Below, piece after piece: positions 47,269 through 57,495 of a DNA stretch of 64,000 nucleotides. Source of the stretch: Caenorhabditis remanei (taxonomy: Eukaryota; Nematoda; Chromadorea; Rhabditida; Rhabditidae); contig NC_071332.1 in assembly GCF_010183535.1 (NCBI RefSeq), positions 8,556,001 through 8,620,000 of the forward strand, written 5' to 3'. Position 1 is the stretch's first letter. The number at the start of each line of letters is the position of its first letter. Position numbers and translations under genes: made by a program. The notes beneath the pieces are model-generated. The model made no database searches, had not been told where the DNA came from, and saw only the letters and a program-made list of their open reading frames with translations.

Positions 47269-47655
47269 TCAAACCACTGTCAAACGGTTAAAGAATCATG
47301 AAATAACTATAAAATACCTGGAGAATAATTTTCAAACTATCCCAAATGAGTTTACTGTATTGCCGAAACAACTACTTAAGGTATACATAGTTCCCATTCG
47401 TTCATACCCTGGATTCAATAATTCGAAGTTAACCTCGTAAGATAACTCTAGCGTAAAAGCAGGAATATTTTGAGACTTCAGTTTTTTCACCATAATTTCT
47501 TCTGAAGTTTAATATCGGAAGAGATTAGAATTCAATTCAACAGGTCACATTTATTCAGATTGTTGTAATTTTCAAAACAAGTTTCACCTGTAAATAAAGA
47601 GTAAAAAACAATATATTTATTGAACAATGAATTAATCGGATTTTGGTATATATGT
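47269..47655. other. Flank between the H3 remnant and H2B
   Basis: About 390 bp, AT-rich, with no recognisable gene. The remaining H3 coding sequence and its stem-loop are absent from this stretch. Confidence 0.45.
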
Positions 47656-47671
47656 GGCCCTAAAGAGGGCC
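47656..47671 (-). terminator. Histone H2B 3' stem-loop
   Basis: On the minus strand GGCCCTCTTTAGGGCC, a perfect histone hairpin about 35 nt downstream of the H2B stop. It is flanked by the ACCGAACCCAAC context shared with H2A. Confidence 0.88.
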
Positions 47672-47706
47672 GTTGGGTTCGGTTGGTTTCGCTTTCAGCT
47701 AACAGC

Positions 47707-48075
47707 TTACTTGCTGGAGGTGTACTTGGTGACAGCCTTGGTTCCCTCAGAGACAGCGTGCTTGGCGAGCTCTCCTGGAAGAATCAAACGAACAGCGGTT
47801 TGAATTTCGCGGGATGAGATGGTCGATCTCTTGTTGTAGTGAGCAAGACGAGATGCCTCGGCGGCGATGCGCTCGAAAACGTCATTGACGAACGAGTTCA
47901 TGATCGACATAGCCTTGGAAGAGACTCCAGTGTCTGGATGAACCTGCTTGAGTACACGGTAGATGTACACAGAGTAGGACTCCTTACGGGCGTGCTTTCT
48001 CTTCTTTCCGTCCTTTGGCTTGGTGACGGTCTTGGCGGCTTTCTTGGCTCCTTTAGCAGATGGCTTTGGTGGCAT
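47707..48075 (-). CDS. Histone H2B
   Basis: Intronless, 122 residues, [15 protein letters not shown] to AVTKYTSSK. The histone fold ([20 protein letters not shown]) and the C-terminal AVTKYTSSK with the conserved ubiquitylated Lys are intact. It pairs with H2A and is transcribed divergently from the adjacent H2A gene across a 242-bp intergenic region. A stem-loop follows the stop. Confidence 0.98.
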   Translation of the reverse strand: MPPKPSAKGAKKAAKTVTKPKDGKKRKHARKESYSVYIYRVLKQVHPDTGVSSKAMSIMNSFVNDVFERIAAEASRLAHYNKRSTISSREIQTAVRLILPGELAKHAVSEGTKAVTKYTSSK

Positions 48076-48317
48076 GGTGAGAGATGGGACTTGATGACAA
48101 GTGTAAGGTATTGGGTTGTGTCCGATCTTATTTGAATTGTTCTCCGGTGGGGAGGCGGGGATTCTGTGGGGACACATCTCCTCTTCTTCGACACTCCGAG
48201 TATTCTGCCTATTCCTCTTCGTCTCAGTCTCCACCCACCCACCGGACAGATACACAAATAGGCAGTGGTCTCCTTCTATACCTCACAGATTCTACATCTA
48301 CCAACTCATCATCAACC
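48076..48317. promoter_or_regulatory. Divergent H2B/H2A promoter
   Basis: The 242-bp spacer drives both genes. It includes TCTGTGGGGACACAT (48163-48177), CCGGTGG-type repeats around 48,143 and 48,237, and CTTCTATACC near 48,273 as a possible H2A TATA box. Confidence 0.7.
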
Positions 48318-48701
48318 ATGTCTGGACGCGGAAAGGGAGGAAAGGCAAAGACCGGAGGAAAGGCCAAGTCTCGCTCATCAAGAGCCGGACTCCAATTCCC
48401 AGTTGGACGTCTTCATCGTATTCTCCGTAAAGGAAACTACGCTCAACGTGTTGGAGCTGGAGCCCCAGTTTACCTAGCTGCCGTTCTCGAATACCTCGCT
48501 GCTGAGGTTCTCGAGTTGGCTGGAAACGCTGCCCGTGACAACAAGAAGACCAGAATTGCCCCAAGACATCTTCAACTTGCCGTCCGTAACGACGAGGAAT
48601 TGAACAAGCTGTTGGCTGGAGTTACTATCGCCCAAGGAGGAGTTCTTCCAAATATCCAAGCTGTTCTTCTCCCAAAGAAGACTGGAGGAGATAAGGAATA
48701 A
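48318..48701 (+). CDS. Histone H2A
   Basis: Intronless, 127 residues, [20 protein letters not shown] to [10 protein letters not shown]. It contains the H2A signature [12 protein letters not shown] and acidic-patch residues ([14 protein letters not shown]). It is a canonical replication-type H2A, not H2A.Z, and lacks an SQ motif. It is divergent from H2B. A perfect stem-loop follows the stop by about 34 nt. Confidence 0.98.
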   Translation: MSGRGKGGKAKTGGKAKSRSSRAGLQFPVGRLHRILRKGNYAQRVGAGAPVYLAAVLEYLAAEVLELAGNAARDNKKTRIAPRHLQLAVRNDEELNKLLAGVTIAQGGVLPNIQAVLLPKKTGGDKE

Positions 48702-48734
48702 GAACCTTCTTTAACCACATTTACCGAACCCAAC

Positions 48735-48750
48735 GGCCCTCTTTAGGGCC
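48735..48750 (+). terminator. Histone H2A 3' stem-loop
   Basis: GGCCCTCTTTAGGGCC, identical to the H2B hairpin, in the context ACCGAACCCAAC and followed by ACAAA. Confidence 0.9.
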
Positions 48751-49103
48751 ACAAATAGACTTAGAATCCATTAAGATTTAGGAATGAATAAAGTTGTATT
48801 TCCAGTTTTCTTTATCGTTAAGCCTTGGTGTTAATGCAGACCTACAGTAGCCGTTTGTTCTAAAATAAATTGATTCAGATCATTCAAATTTTAGGGAAAT
48901 AATGAATTTTATCTCGTTATCTCACGTATTTCAGCTTTATACAGTTACATCTTGATGTAAATCTATTTTTACTACGATCTTAAAGGCGCATCAATGAAAA
49001 CTGTGAAAGGTCTCGAACCGCGGCGCTTCTTCAACCGCGAAACGATTACAGAAAAAAAAACATTTCGTTTCACTTCAAAATACCATCATCAAAAAACAAA
49101 ACT
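48751..49103. other. Intergenic between H2A and gene A
   Basis: About 350 bp with the H2A 3' flank and gene A promoter. It includes GGTCTCGAACCGCGGCGC near 49008, which resembles sequence often seen in Caenorhabditis promoters. No RNA gene could be folded by eye. Confidence 0.4.
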
Positions 49104-51630
49104 ATGTCAAAATTTGGAGATGTAATGATGTCGAGCAACGAAATAGAACGTAAGTGATTATAAACAACTTAAAAAACGAATAATTTGTCACTGCGCAGTG
49201 CCTACTCAGGCAACTCAATATCAATCTAATTAGACGCGGCATCAGTTAGATTAGCTTGAATGTTGGCATGATTAGATTAATGCCGCGTCTAATTAGATTG
49301 ATGAGCAATCTTGTAAGATTAATGCGCCGTCTCATTAGATTAGGGTGAAATCTTGTGTAACTTGTGATAAAATTTGAAAGTTCTTTAGGTAAAAAAGAAA
49401 TAGTACATTTATTCAAATTAAAAACAAGAGTTTTTACAATCGAATGTACAAAAAATATAGAAAATTATACAGAAAATAAAAATTAGAAACTAGTCGAAAA
49501 TCCATTGCAATGGAAGTGGAAAAAGTCCTCGTTGTTTTCTGCCCCGCTGCTGTCCATTGTCGTCCGGACGTCCACTCAGCGAATTTTGCTGTAAAATGAA
49601 CGAAATTACCAAAAAACTGTTTGATTTCGGAACTCACAAAAGACTCTTTTTCGAAGCTTGTGTAGAAAGCGCTGATGTTGAAGAAGTAGACATTTATACC
49701 TGAGCAATGAACTATTATGCACGGCTAATTGAAAGCGATACAATTTGCTTACCAAAGAATTTATTCATGATTTAATCGCAATGTTGCCTTTTCTTCCAAA
49801 CCAAATTGAAGTCGTGGAAGAGTGAAGACTGCAGTTGAAGACTTGAAGAGCCATAGAAACCGAAAAATACAATTTTTAATAATGGAAAATCGTGAAAAAG
49901 TCGATAAAACCGCAAACGAAATTAGTTTGCAACGATTTCAGACTTTCGAGACATAAATAGAGAATTAAAACATAGAAAAAAAAACATTAAAATAAAAATT
50001 GAAAGAAATTTTGCGCGTTTTGTACTGACTTATTCTTAGATCCTTGGCGCGAACGAAGTGTGCGCAAGCAAAATCCACTAATCTAATGAGATTGAGATTA
50101 GATTGATGCGGTTGTAGGATTAGACTGATATTGAGTTGCCTGAGTATGTTGTTTTTTCTGTGACCGGACATGTTCCAAAAGTCAATATTTCAGGGTATTT
50201 CTTTATCTCTCTAAAACCTAAAAAAAAACAGTGAAAATCCGAAGCTTTCCAAATGTAACTGTTAACAACAATCGATATAATGTTAGCACGATCTTCAAAA
50301 AAAACCTTATGGGGTTATTCACCTCAGGAAAAAACGTTTTTTCCGGAGGTGAATAAGCCCATTACTCTTATTTTTACAGAAAGCAACGATCCGGCCGGTC
50401 AACGAGCATTCTTGATCAGACATCTCAACAATGTCACGAACGAAACGTTGAAAATAACAACACACAACGTGCTTCGACCAAACTTCACTATTTATCCAAC
50501 ATTGAATAAAACGTCGCAAAATGCGGCCGACGAATTGGCGGAAGTTGTTCACGAGAACGTTGACGAATTCTTGGAAGGCATCAATGTCAACAGTCTTATT
50601 GCACTTGTTTCCACAAATGTCGATCCTTCCAAAAAAATTCCAATCGTGAATCTCGCCATCCAGTGGTAAGAGAAGCTTCTTTAGACCTAATTAAGCTATT
50701 CTTGTTTTTCAGGCTTCGCAAAAACGAAACCGATGGGAAAATTCTGAATTATCTTCTGATGAGCATCAGTCTCAATTTCTTCACGGTTGCACAAATCGGA
50801 AGAATTCGTCTTGCTGTATTTTTATATCTTACTTCTCCCGAGCTCAAAGAATTTTATGATATTCATCTAAGAAAATGTGGAAACATTTTCATTCACCGAA
50901 AGCTGGGTATTTCTGGAGACCCGTCTGACGCCGATTTGTACAACGATGAGGAGACACAAGTGAAGTATTGCAATGCAGTCAATAAGGTCACAGATGAATA
51001 TATCAATCCTTGCTGGCCTCAAGGAACTGAACGACAAGAGAGAGAGGGACCAACCGAAATGAAAAGAAGAAGGTCAGCTAAAAACTAAATTAAAGTACAA
51101 AACTAGTGCATTTCAGACAACTTCTCGTCGAATTCGCACCTGTTCTAGATTTGAAGAATCCTATTTACAAATGGGATTTTAAAAATCGAGTTGATCCGAA
51201 TATCAGAGAATTCGATAGCGTTTCGAAGAATGAAAAACGGTCAGTGTTAACTTTCAAAGTATATAAACAATGAATTCCTTGCAGATCCGAACTTCAAAGT
51301 AATAACTTGGTTAGCCCGCCGAAGGAGAACATCGTCAAAGGAGACGACGAAAAAGTTTCTACTCCAGAATATCGTCACAAGTCGGATAATCATCATCATC
51401 TATACAATCGATACGATAAGCAGAGGAGAACGAGAAAGAACAGAATGAATGGCGAATGGAAAAATGACTGCTTCAGTTCTCAACAGTTTTCATCAGTCAA
51501 TAATGAGACTGAGAACAATATTTACGAGCCCGAGAACTGGGATTCCCACAAGATGCTTACTGATGAACTCAGTTTTGGAGATTCCAATGACTTCGGAAGC
51601 AGCCAAGAAGATTTGGATAATTCCTTCTAA
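49104..51630 (+). CDS. Gene A: unrecognised protein, frame interrupted
   Basis: Likely exons: 49104-49149 (MSKFGDVMMSSNEIE), 50232-50665, 50713-51072, 51117-51239 and 51285-51630. I do not recognise the family. After LKIRSFPNVTVNNN the frame meets a 54-bp palindrome (50309-50362) that introduces a shift and stop. Removing 52 nt restores NLITLIFTESNDPAGQ. Alternatively the ATG at 50280 opens a frame running straight through the palindrome. The conserved-looking part is helical (NAADELAEVVHENVDEFLEG, then KILNYLLMSISLNFFTVAQI). The C-terminus is polar and Asn/Ser-rich, ending SQEDLDNSF. Its last exon is duplicated downstream of the spn-4-like gene. Intron 1 is enlarged by a 940-bp element. Whether the gene is functional is uncertain. 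Confidence 0.6.
49205..50144. mobile_element. TA-flanked inverted-repeat element in gene A intron 1
   Basis: Terminal inverted repeats CTCAGGCAACTCAATATCA face each other at both ends, with TA on both outer sides (49203-49204 and 50145-50146). That is the target duplication of Tc1/mariner-type elements. Subterminally there is a 21-bp perfect inverted repeat at 49222-49242 and 49280-49300, plus many ATTAGATTAG-type motifs. No transposase was seen; internal open frames are short and unfamiliar. Probably a non-autonomous element. Confidence 0.78.
50309..50362. repeat. Near-perfect 54-bp palindrome in a coding exon
   Basis: Two 27-bp arms meet with no spacer at AACGTT (50333-50338), with two mismatched pairs. 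The outer dinucleotides are AT on both sides. It sits in gene A exon 2. Deleting 52 nt (one AT included) restores an open frame, so it looks like an insertion. Confidence 0.8.
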
Positions 51631-52241
51631 ACAGTGCGACTCCTCAAAACTTATTCAATAAACAAATTGATGACTTTCTGTTCATGGATTCATCACTTTC
51701 ATATTATTTCTTGTTTCATTTATGTTTTGCATCCGTTCATGTTGTCACTACCACTCTCCAACTCCCGAAACTCCACGATGTACGAATTATTTTCTACGTT
51801 TTTCACGATGTCTTTATTGTTATGTTTTCAAAAATTAATAAAGTCGGTGAGTTCAACTAGCGCCTACTTAGTGGATTTATCATCGTATTCAAAAGATTAT
51901 TCATACTATGAATGTGGTGACCAGAGAACCATAAGCGATGAAAGCATGTAATAAGAAAGATCTAACAAGATTATAAATAGGACTTGCTGTATTTTCCAGA
52001 CTTTCGGTTTTCTAGGTTCTCTATTTTGTAGCGAGTTTTATTTTGTAAGTTCTATTTTCCCGCGTTCAAAAACCGAGTACCACGGGAATCTGTCGTAATA
52101 TATTATACGCGTAATTGTACCGTCTCAATTTTGATTGGAATTTAAAGGTTCAAAGACAAAGATGTTGGCCGCGTCTCATTACGAAAGCGATGACTACTGT
52201 ACTTTTGCGCGAGAAAAAAACTTGCGAACAAAAAATCAGGC
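51396..52241. repeat. Left direct repeat flanking the spn-4-like gene
   Basis: Covers the last part of gene A, its 3' flank and the first codons of gene B. It is related to 54300-55172. The gene A exon part is identical in protein, but several substitutions and small indels occur in the noncoding part, including 12 nt near 51943, so it is older than the LINE duplication. Confidence 0.9.
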
Positions 52242-52504
52242 TTTGATCTAATGAAAATTGTCGGTTCCCGCGAAATTTGTATTACAAAAATGGCGGGAAA
52301 CTTTCTCTCTCTCTCGCTTCGTTATGTCATTTGCCTCACGAAAGTAGCCATTTTCATAGAATTTACTCATTCTTCTCCGTTCTTTTTATACTTTCTGTTT
52401 TTCTATCACTTTTCTGTGGAACCCGACATGTTTCCTATTTTTCGATACTCTTCGAGTCTTCTTTCCTTTTGTAGTCTTTAAAATATCAATTTGTTGTTTT
52501 CAGA
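51631..52504. other. Gene A 3' flank and spn-4 upstream region
   Basis: Contains the left repeat, the broken gene B start at 52162 and about 263 bp of unique sequence upstream of the spn-4-like ATG. That stretch is T-rich and ends TTTTCAG, one nucleotide before the start codon, a likely trans-splice acceptor. No other gene seen. Confidence 0.5.
52162..52251 (+). pseudogene. Broken copy of gene B first exon
   Basis: Starts MLAASHYESDDYCTFAREK, matching gene B at 55092. One A is missing from an A-run, so the frame shifts and ends within 30 codons. The match stops at 52241, where the unique spn-4 segment begins. Confidence 0.85.
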
Positions 52505-53818
52505 ATGCAAAACACGCAGTCATCACATACTAACTTCGGTCCAGGAGCATCAGACCTGTAAGTGTCCTAAAGTGATTTCCCGTCAGCTTTTCGGCCTTTC
52601 TTTTTGTCTTTCTTCTGCTTTTTAATGTGCCTTTCTTTTCAGATCACAACTCATGAACACCATGTGCAGCGCGAATCCCAAAGAACCAGTGTTCACGATG
52701 CCAATATCGGTCAAACCGAAAACTCGCGAACCGGATTCGTTCACTGATAACAGGTAGATTTTATTGTAAGCTTCTTCACATCAGGTTTATTTTTCAGAAT
52801 ATATGTCAGCAACATACCGTTCTCATTCCGAGAGCAAGACCTGGCTGCAATGTTCTTCACGTAAGAGCCCACTTCGCCACGTCGTCCAACAAACTGTTCA
52901 TTTTTCAGATACGGCAGAGTTCTCAGCGTGGAAATTGTCACAAACGACCGTGGGTCAAAAGGGTTTGGTTTTGTAACCCTCGATTCAATCGAATCATGCG
53001 AAAGAGCACGCGCTGCTCTTCACGAATCTCACGTTCAAGGGAGAATAATAGAGGTCAGAAGAGCAACTCCAACCAGAAGGAAGCTCATCAATAATCCACA
53101 AAATGAACTTCTACCCCCTCCGAAGTTGTGTGTCGACCTTCGTGCTCCACACAATCAATGGCGAACCGAGCCAAATAACCATCTTCCCTTCTTTCACAAC
53201 GATGAAAACTCGTCAAGGTTTCCAGCTGCCGGGTTCATGATGGCGCCTTTCCAAGATGCGACTCGTTTCACACAAAGCTCCTCCAGATCTCCGTTTGCTG
53301 AGCTCAACTTCAAGCAAGCACCGCTTCGCTGTATGAAACACAGTGAGCTGAAGTTGTCATCAGCTGGTGACTATTTCTGCAAGAATGGTGAACCAACAAC
53401 GGAGAACAGTCTACTCATGTGTATGCATGGACAGAACACCTCGTGTCGCAGCAAGGATTCCACAAACCACGAGTTGTCAGATGTTGAGCAGAACTCGATG
53501 TTCCCTAATCATCTTCACGATCAGATTACTGCTCTTCTCGACACTTCCAACCATTACGGATCTGCCAACAACAGTGCCAGCCAGAAAAGACCTCCGTCTG
53601 TGACTTCGTCTGGTTCAGGGATGAGATCGTCGGAAAGCGAGCCAGCTTCAGGTATTTCCTAGAACATTGCAGATCTATTCTAATGAGATATAATTTCAGA
53701 TGAAGAGCTCCAATGGACACCCAACTGCAGCCCAGATCTCCTTGCCTCACTCTACGAAGGATCGACATCATTCCATGGAAAATTGGCTTCGCCAAGCAGA
53801 GGACCATCAGCACATTGA
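52505..53818 (+). CDS. spn-4: SPN-4-like single-RRM RNA-binding protein
   Basis: Five exons: 52505-52557, 52643-52753, 52798-52860, 52909-53651 and 53700-53818. They give about 362 residues, near the length of C. elegans SPN-4. One Rbfox-type RRM spans exons 3-4, with RNP2 IYVSNIPF and RNP1 GSKGFGFVTL. The long C-terminal tail is Asn/Ser-rich low complexity (KRPPSVTSSGSGMRSSESEP) and ends LASPSRGPSAH. SPN-4 is a maternal regulator of translation in early embryos, needed for spindle orientation and fate specification. The gene and 744 bp of flanking unique sequence sit between two copies of the gene A/B junction. fox-1 or asd-1 would also have Rbfox-like RRMs but different tails. Confidence 0.78.
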
Positions 53819-54299
53819 GTGAATGTAACGGCTTCCAACACTCATTTAACTAACTGCGTGTTTTGCATTCTCCCACCAATATCACCTTTTCTCACTCCTA
53901 CCAAATGATTTACCCCCGTTAAATAGCTTTACGGAATCTTCTTGTACAGCGACATTTGTTGTCTCTGTCAAATGATTCTTGCCTAAATTGCCAATTCCCT
54001 GTAATATTTTTTATGTCGACCCGGTGATATTTTGTAGGAATGCTCACAGCATTGCCGCCTATTTTGCCATCTCACACACACACTCAACACTAGCACGCTC
54101 TTTAAAATGGGATCATCCCACACTTTCCCCGATTAACCTTGCTTGCAACATTGAATGTGTCATATCATTTTTCCAGTTTGTATTTTACTTTTACTGTTTA
54201 GCAGTTATTTTTGCATTCTTGTTCTGCTCTCACTTCATAAAGAGCTTTCTTTTACAGCCAAATGATTTTTCAAAAACTATTGCAAAACGGAAAATCAAT
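53819..54299. other. spn-4-like 3' region
   Basis: About 480 bp of unique sequence ending at the right direct repeat. It probably holds the 3'UTR, which in germline genes is the main control region. A small open frame at 53979-54323 is not supported. Confidence 0.45.
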
Positions 54300-54534
54300 T
54301 CATCTATACAATCGATACGATAAGCAGAGGAGAACGAGAAAGAACAGAATGAATGGCGAATGGAAAAATGACTGCTTCAGTTCTCAACAGTTTTCATCAG
54401 TCAATAATGAGACTGAGAACAATATTTACGAGCCCGAGAACTGGGATTCCCACAAGATGCTTACTGATGAACTCAGTTTTGGAGATTCCAATGACTTCGG
54501 AAGCAGCCAAGAAGATTTGGATAATTCCTTCTAA
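54300..54534 (+). pseudogene. Orphan copy of the gene A last exon
   Basis: Encodes the same C-terminal residues as 51396-51630 (from LYNRYDKQRRTRKNRMNGEW to DLDNSF) with its stop. It has no acceptor of its own in the duplicate, so it is a leftover of the duplication. Confidence 0.82.
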
Positions 54535-55172
54535 ACAGTGCGACTCCTCAAAACTTATTCAATAAACAAATTGATGACTTTCTGTTCATGGATTCATCAC
54601 TTTCATATTATTTCTTGTTTCATTTATGTTTTGCATCCGTTCATGTTGTCACTACCACTCTCCAACTCCCGAAACTCCACGATGTACGAATTATTTTCTA
54701 CGTTTTTCACGATGTCTTTATTGTTATGTTTTCAAAAATTAATAAAGTCGGTGAGTTCAACTAGCGCCTACTTAGTGGATTTATCATCGTATTCAAAAGA
54801 TTATTCATACTATGAATGTGGTGACCAGAGAACCATAAGCGATGAAAGCATGCATGCTTAAGCATGTAATAAGATAGATCTAACAAGATTATAAATAGGA
54901 CTTGCTGTATTTTCCAGACTTTCGGTTTTCTAGGTTCTCTATTTTGTAGCGAGTTTTATTTTGTAAGTTCTATTTTCCCGCGTTCAAAAACCGAGTACCA
55001 CGGGAATCTGTCGTAATATAATACACGCGTAATTGTACCGTCTAGACGGCCGTCTCAATTTTGATTGGAATTTAAAGGTTCAAAGACAAAAATGTTGGTC
55101 GCGTCTCATTACGAAAGCGATGACTACTGTACTTTTGCGCGAGAAAAAAAACTTGCGGACAAAGAATCAGGC
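54300..55172. repeat. Right direct repeat flanking the spn-4-like gene
   Basis: 873-bp relative of 51396-52241 with several indels, including a 12-nt GCATGC-containing insertion near 54,852 and CTAGACGGC sequence near 55,043. It restores the start of gene B, which is complete from 55092. Confidence 0.9.
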
Positions 55173-56626
55173 AACCGAGTTGTAACCAGTGTTTCACCCG
55201 AAACATCGCCTTCATTTCTCGACAAAAATGTCGGAACATATACAAATGAAGATAGTTGCAGATTTGAAGTTTCCTTCAGTGAGTTTTCGTACTAATATAG
55301 CCAATCGAAATGTTTTATATAATTTCAGATCGTATTTTCTCCAATCGCCACTTCATCGCCAAAATTGACCAGAATGCGTGCGCCAATTCGTGATCAATCT
55401 TGGACGTCGTCATCAGATGAATCTGTTGGAAATGTGACCAGTCGTCTCCTCTCAGGAATCAACGAATCGCATATGTAATGATTGCCGAAAATATCATCAG
55501 ATAATGCGTTTTTTTTCAGGGATACTTCGAAAATGGGTGATGTTAGTGCTTCTTCATCTTGTTCCATGTACACGGCCCTGGAATTCGTGGATCCAACAGC
55601 CTTCAAAAAGAAAACAATGAACGAAGTAATCACTCGGGAAGAACTTCGATCTGCGATTTCTGATTTTAAAATGAAAGAAGACAACTATTCGAAACAAGAA
55701 GCCGACTTGTATGCCACTGTGGTAAGTGTAGTTTATTTTTATTCTGCGAAAAATATCCCGTTTTAGGTAACTGAAAGGCTATTGTGGACAGCGTGTCGAA
55801 CTTGGAGCGGAATGATACCCGTCGAAGAAAAGGATGATCTCAACAAGTATATACGCTATGCTTGTGAAGACTTTTACATGAGGTGAGTTAACTAACATAG
55901 TAGTGAGGTTCTAGATAATCATTAAAAAAATTTCAGATGCACTGGTCAGCTTTGTACAGATGAACTTCAACACATCAACTTGAACGGAAAATATGACTGG
56001 CAATCTGTGGCTCTTTACTGCTACGAAAAGGGAATGCCTCCTCAAATTATTGATAGAATTTTCGCCAAAAATCTCGTGCGACGGACAACCGGAAATTACT
56101 TGGATAATATGGAGATGACATGGTTGATATTTGCAATGATTGGAACCGATGAAATGCAATCTATTGAGTATTGGTTCAGGGTGCTTGATGTTCAATCTGT
56201 CGGTGTTCTATCATTCACTGATCTCGAATTTTTCTATGAACAGATTACCCAATATCTTGCTAAAGATAATGTGACATCCCTACCGTTTCCTCATGTGATT
56301 GCACAGTTTATTGATATTCTTGGAACCAGTGAATGGACTTTGAGATCATTCAAAAAGAATATCAAACTCGTATTCAGAGTCATAAATGGATTCGTTAACG
56401 CTATCCGTTTTTTGGAGCAGGAAATCAATGAGAGTAGGTTTCTTTCTCTTCTCTTCGTAAATTATCTCAAATAATTCCAGAAACGAATGGCGAGCGGGTC
56501 GATGACGAAGAGTTTGGACAGGGGCACCGGACACGTTGGCAACGGTTGATTGACCACGAGTATGACGACTTCTATCACCAAAACAATTCCTCATCATCTC
56601 CCGAATCGTCTTCAATCACCAATTGA
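55092..56626 (+). CDS. Gene B: PP2A B''-type regulatory subunit-like
   Basis: Six exons: 55092-55268, 55329-55474, 55520-55721, 55767-55882, 55937-56433 and 56481-56626, about 427 residues. Exon 1 must use a weak GTTTCC donor; the stronger GTGAGT 10 nt later would give a stop. The C-terminal half resembles PPP2R3/RSA-1-type subunits: WQSVALYCYEKG, then MEMTWLIFAMIGTDEMQSIE and YWFRVLDVQSVGVLSFTDLE with FFYEQ. In the family this region contains EF-hands; here the loop DVQSVG has lost most Ca ligands. Such subunits target protein phosphatase 2A, for example to centrosomes. The N-terminal quarter is Ser/Thr-rich and unfamiliar. It follows the right repeat, whose left copy contains its broken start. 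Confidence 0.72.
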
Positions 56627-56941
56627 TGAGCTCTGTTGACAAAAAACTAATGCACTGTATTATCATGTAGAATAATCAATCCCACTTTCTTTTTTAATTG
56701 CTTGACACAATTCATTATTTGCACACCCTATTTTGTTCATAGCATTTGTAATTTTCACGTGTCTTTCTTGTTCATAAATGAGTACACCACAAGGATTGTA
56801 ATGCGGAACACGGCCTCGGATACAAATGATAAATATTGAATACTAAGATGTAGACTCTTCTTCAGACATGAAAAATAAACAAAAAACAGAAAAGACAAAT
56901 TTATTTCTGCTACATTTCGGATGTTTCAATTCGGGGGCATT
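56627..56941. other. Convergent 3' flank, no gene seen
   Basis: 315 bp between gene B and the class P sperm gene. Contains AATCAATCCC and AATAAAC poly(A)-like sites, nothing else recognisable. Confidence 0.4.
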
Positions 56942-57265
56942 TCATGCAGCCGTAATTTTCACAATGACTTCCCCTTGTTGGGCTCCAGCCTTGAACGGAG
57001 CTTGCGGGTCAGTTTCTTCAGCGGGTACTTCAGCATATTGGATCACAATTTTGTCCTCTTTCGGGGGTCCAGGGAGACGATTAACATCCAGTTTAGCTTT
57101 GCCTTTGGCGTCAATGAAACCATAAACTGGACGGACACGATAGTGTTCATTGTTCGACGATTTCACTTTGAAGGCCAAACGAGAATCCGATTCAGAAACG
57201 ATATTGTGCGTAGAGTTTCCTCCGGACGCAGGAAAGTTTCCAGCTGGCGGGTCGACGTTGATCAT
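56942..57265 (-). CDS. Sperm-specific class P protein (MSP domain)
   Basis: Single exon, 107 residues, MINVDPPAGNFPASGGNSTH to GEVIVKITAA. The fold and length match the SSP (sperm-specific family, class P) proteins, which are MSP-domain relatives. The strand sequences LAFKVKSSNNEHYRVRPVYG and KEDKIVIQYAEVP are typical. The role in spermatogenesis is inferred from the family. A GATA-containing 14-mer shared with the MSP gene lies about 96 bp upstream. Confidence 0.85.
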   Translation of the reverse strand: MINVDPPAGNFPASGGNSTHNIVSESDSRLAFKVKSSNNEHYRVRPVYGFIDAKGKAKLDVNRLPGPPKEDKIVIQYAEVPAEETDPQAPFKAGAQQGEVIVKITAA

Positions 57266-57360
57266 TTCTCAAGAGGACGCTTTCTTCTTCACTTCCAGAA
57301 GCAATGAATACCTGTAATCTAACAGTTTCACTAGCTTATAATGGTCGATAGATGACCTTT

Positions 57361-57374
57361 ACTGATAAGAGAAT
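57361..57374. promoter_or_regulatory. GATA site upstream of the class P sperm gene
   Basis: ACTGATAAGAGAAT, identical to the MSP promoter site at 22231-22244, about 96 bp upstream of the minus-strand start codon. The motif is on the plus strand, opposite to the gene. Confidence 0.55.
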
Positions 57375-57495
57375 CGAATCAGGAGGTCAAATGGCTACGT
57401 GATAATTCATTTCTCCGAAAATGCATTTGTTTTATATTCATTCCTAGTTCTTGAGTAACTGATTACAATTAATATTTTTACTCGTCTTGTCAACC

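Noticed and set aside
48960..49040. A possible tRNA or small RNA near GGTCTCGAACCGCGG
   Set aside because: No cloverleaf, anticodon loop or paired acceptor stem could be drawn.
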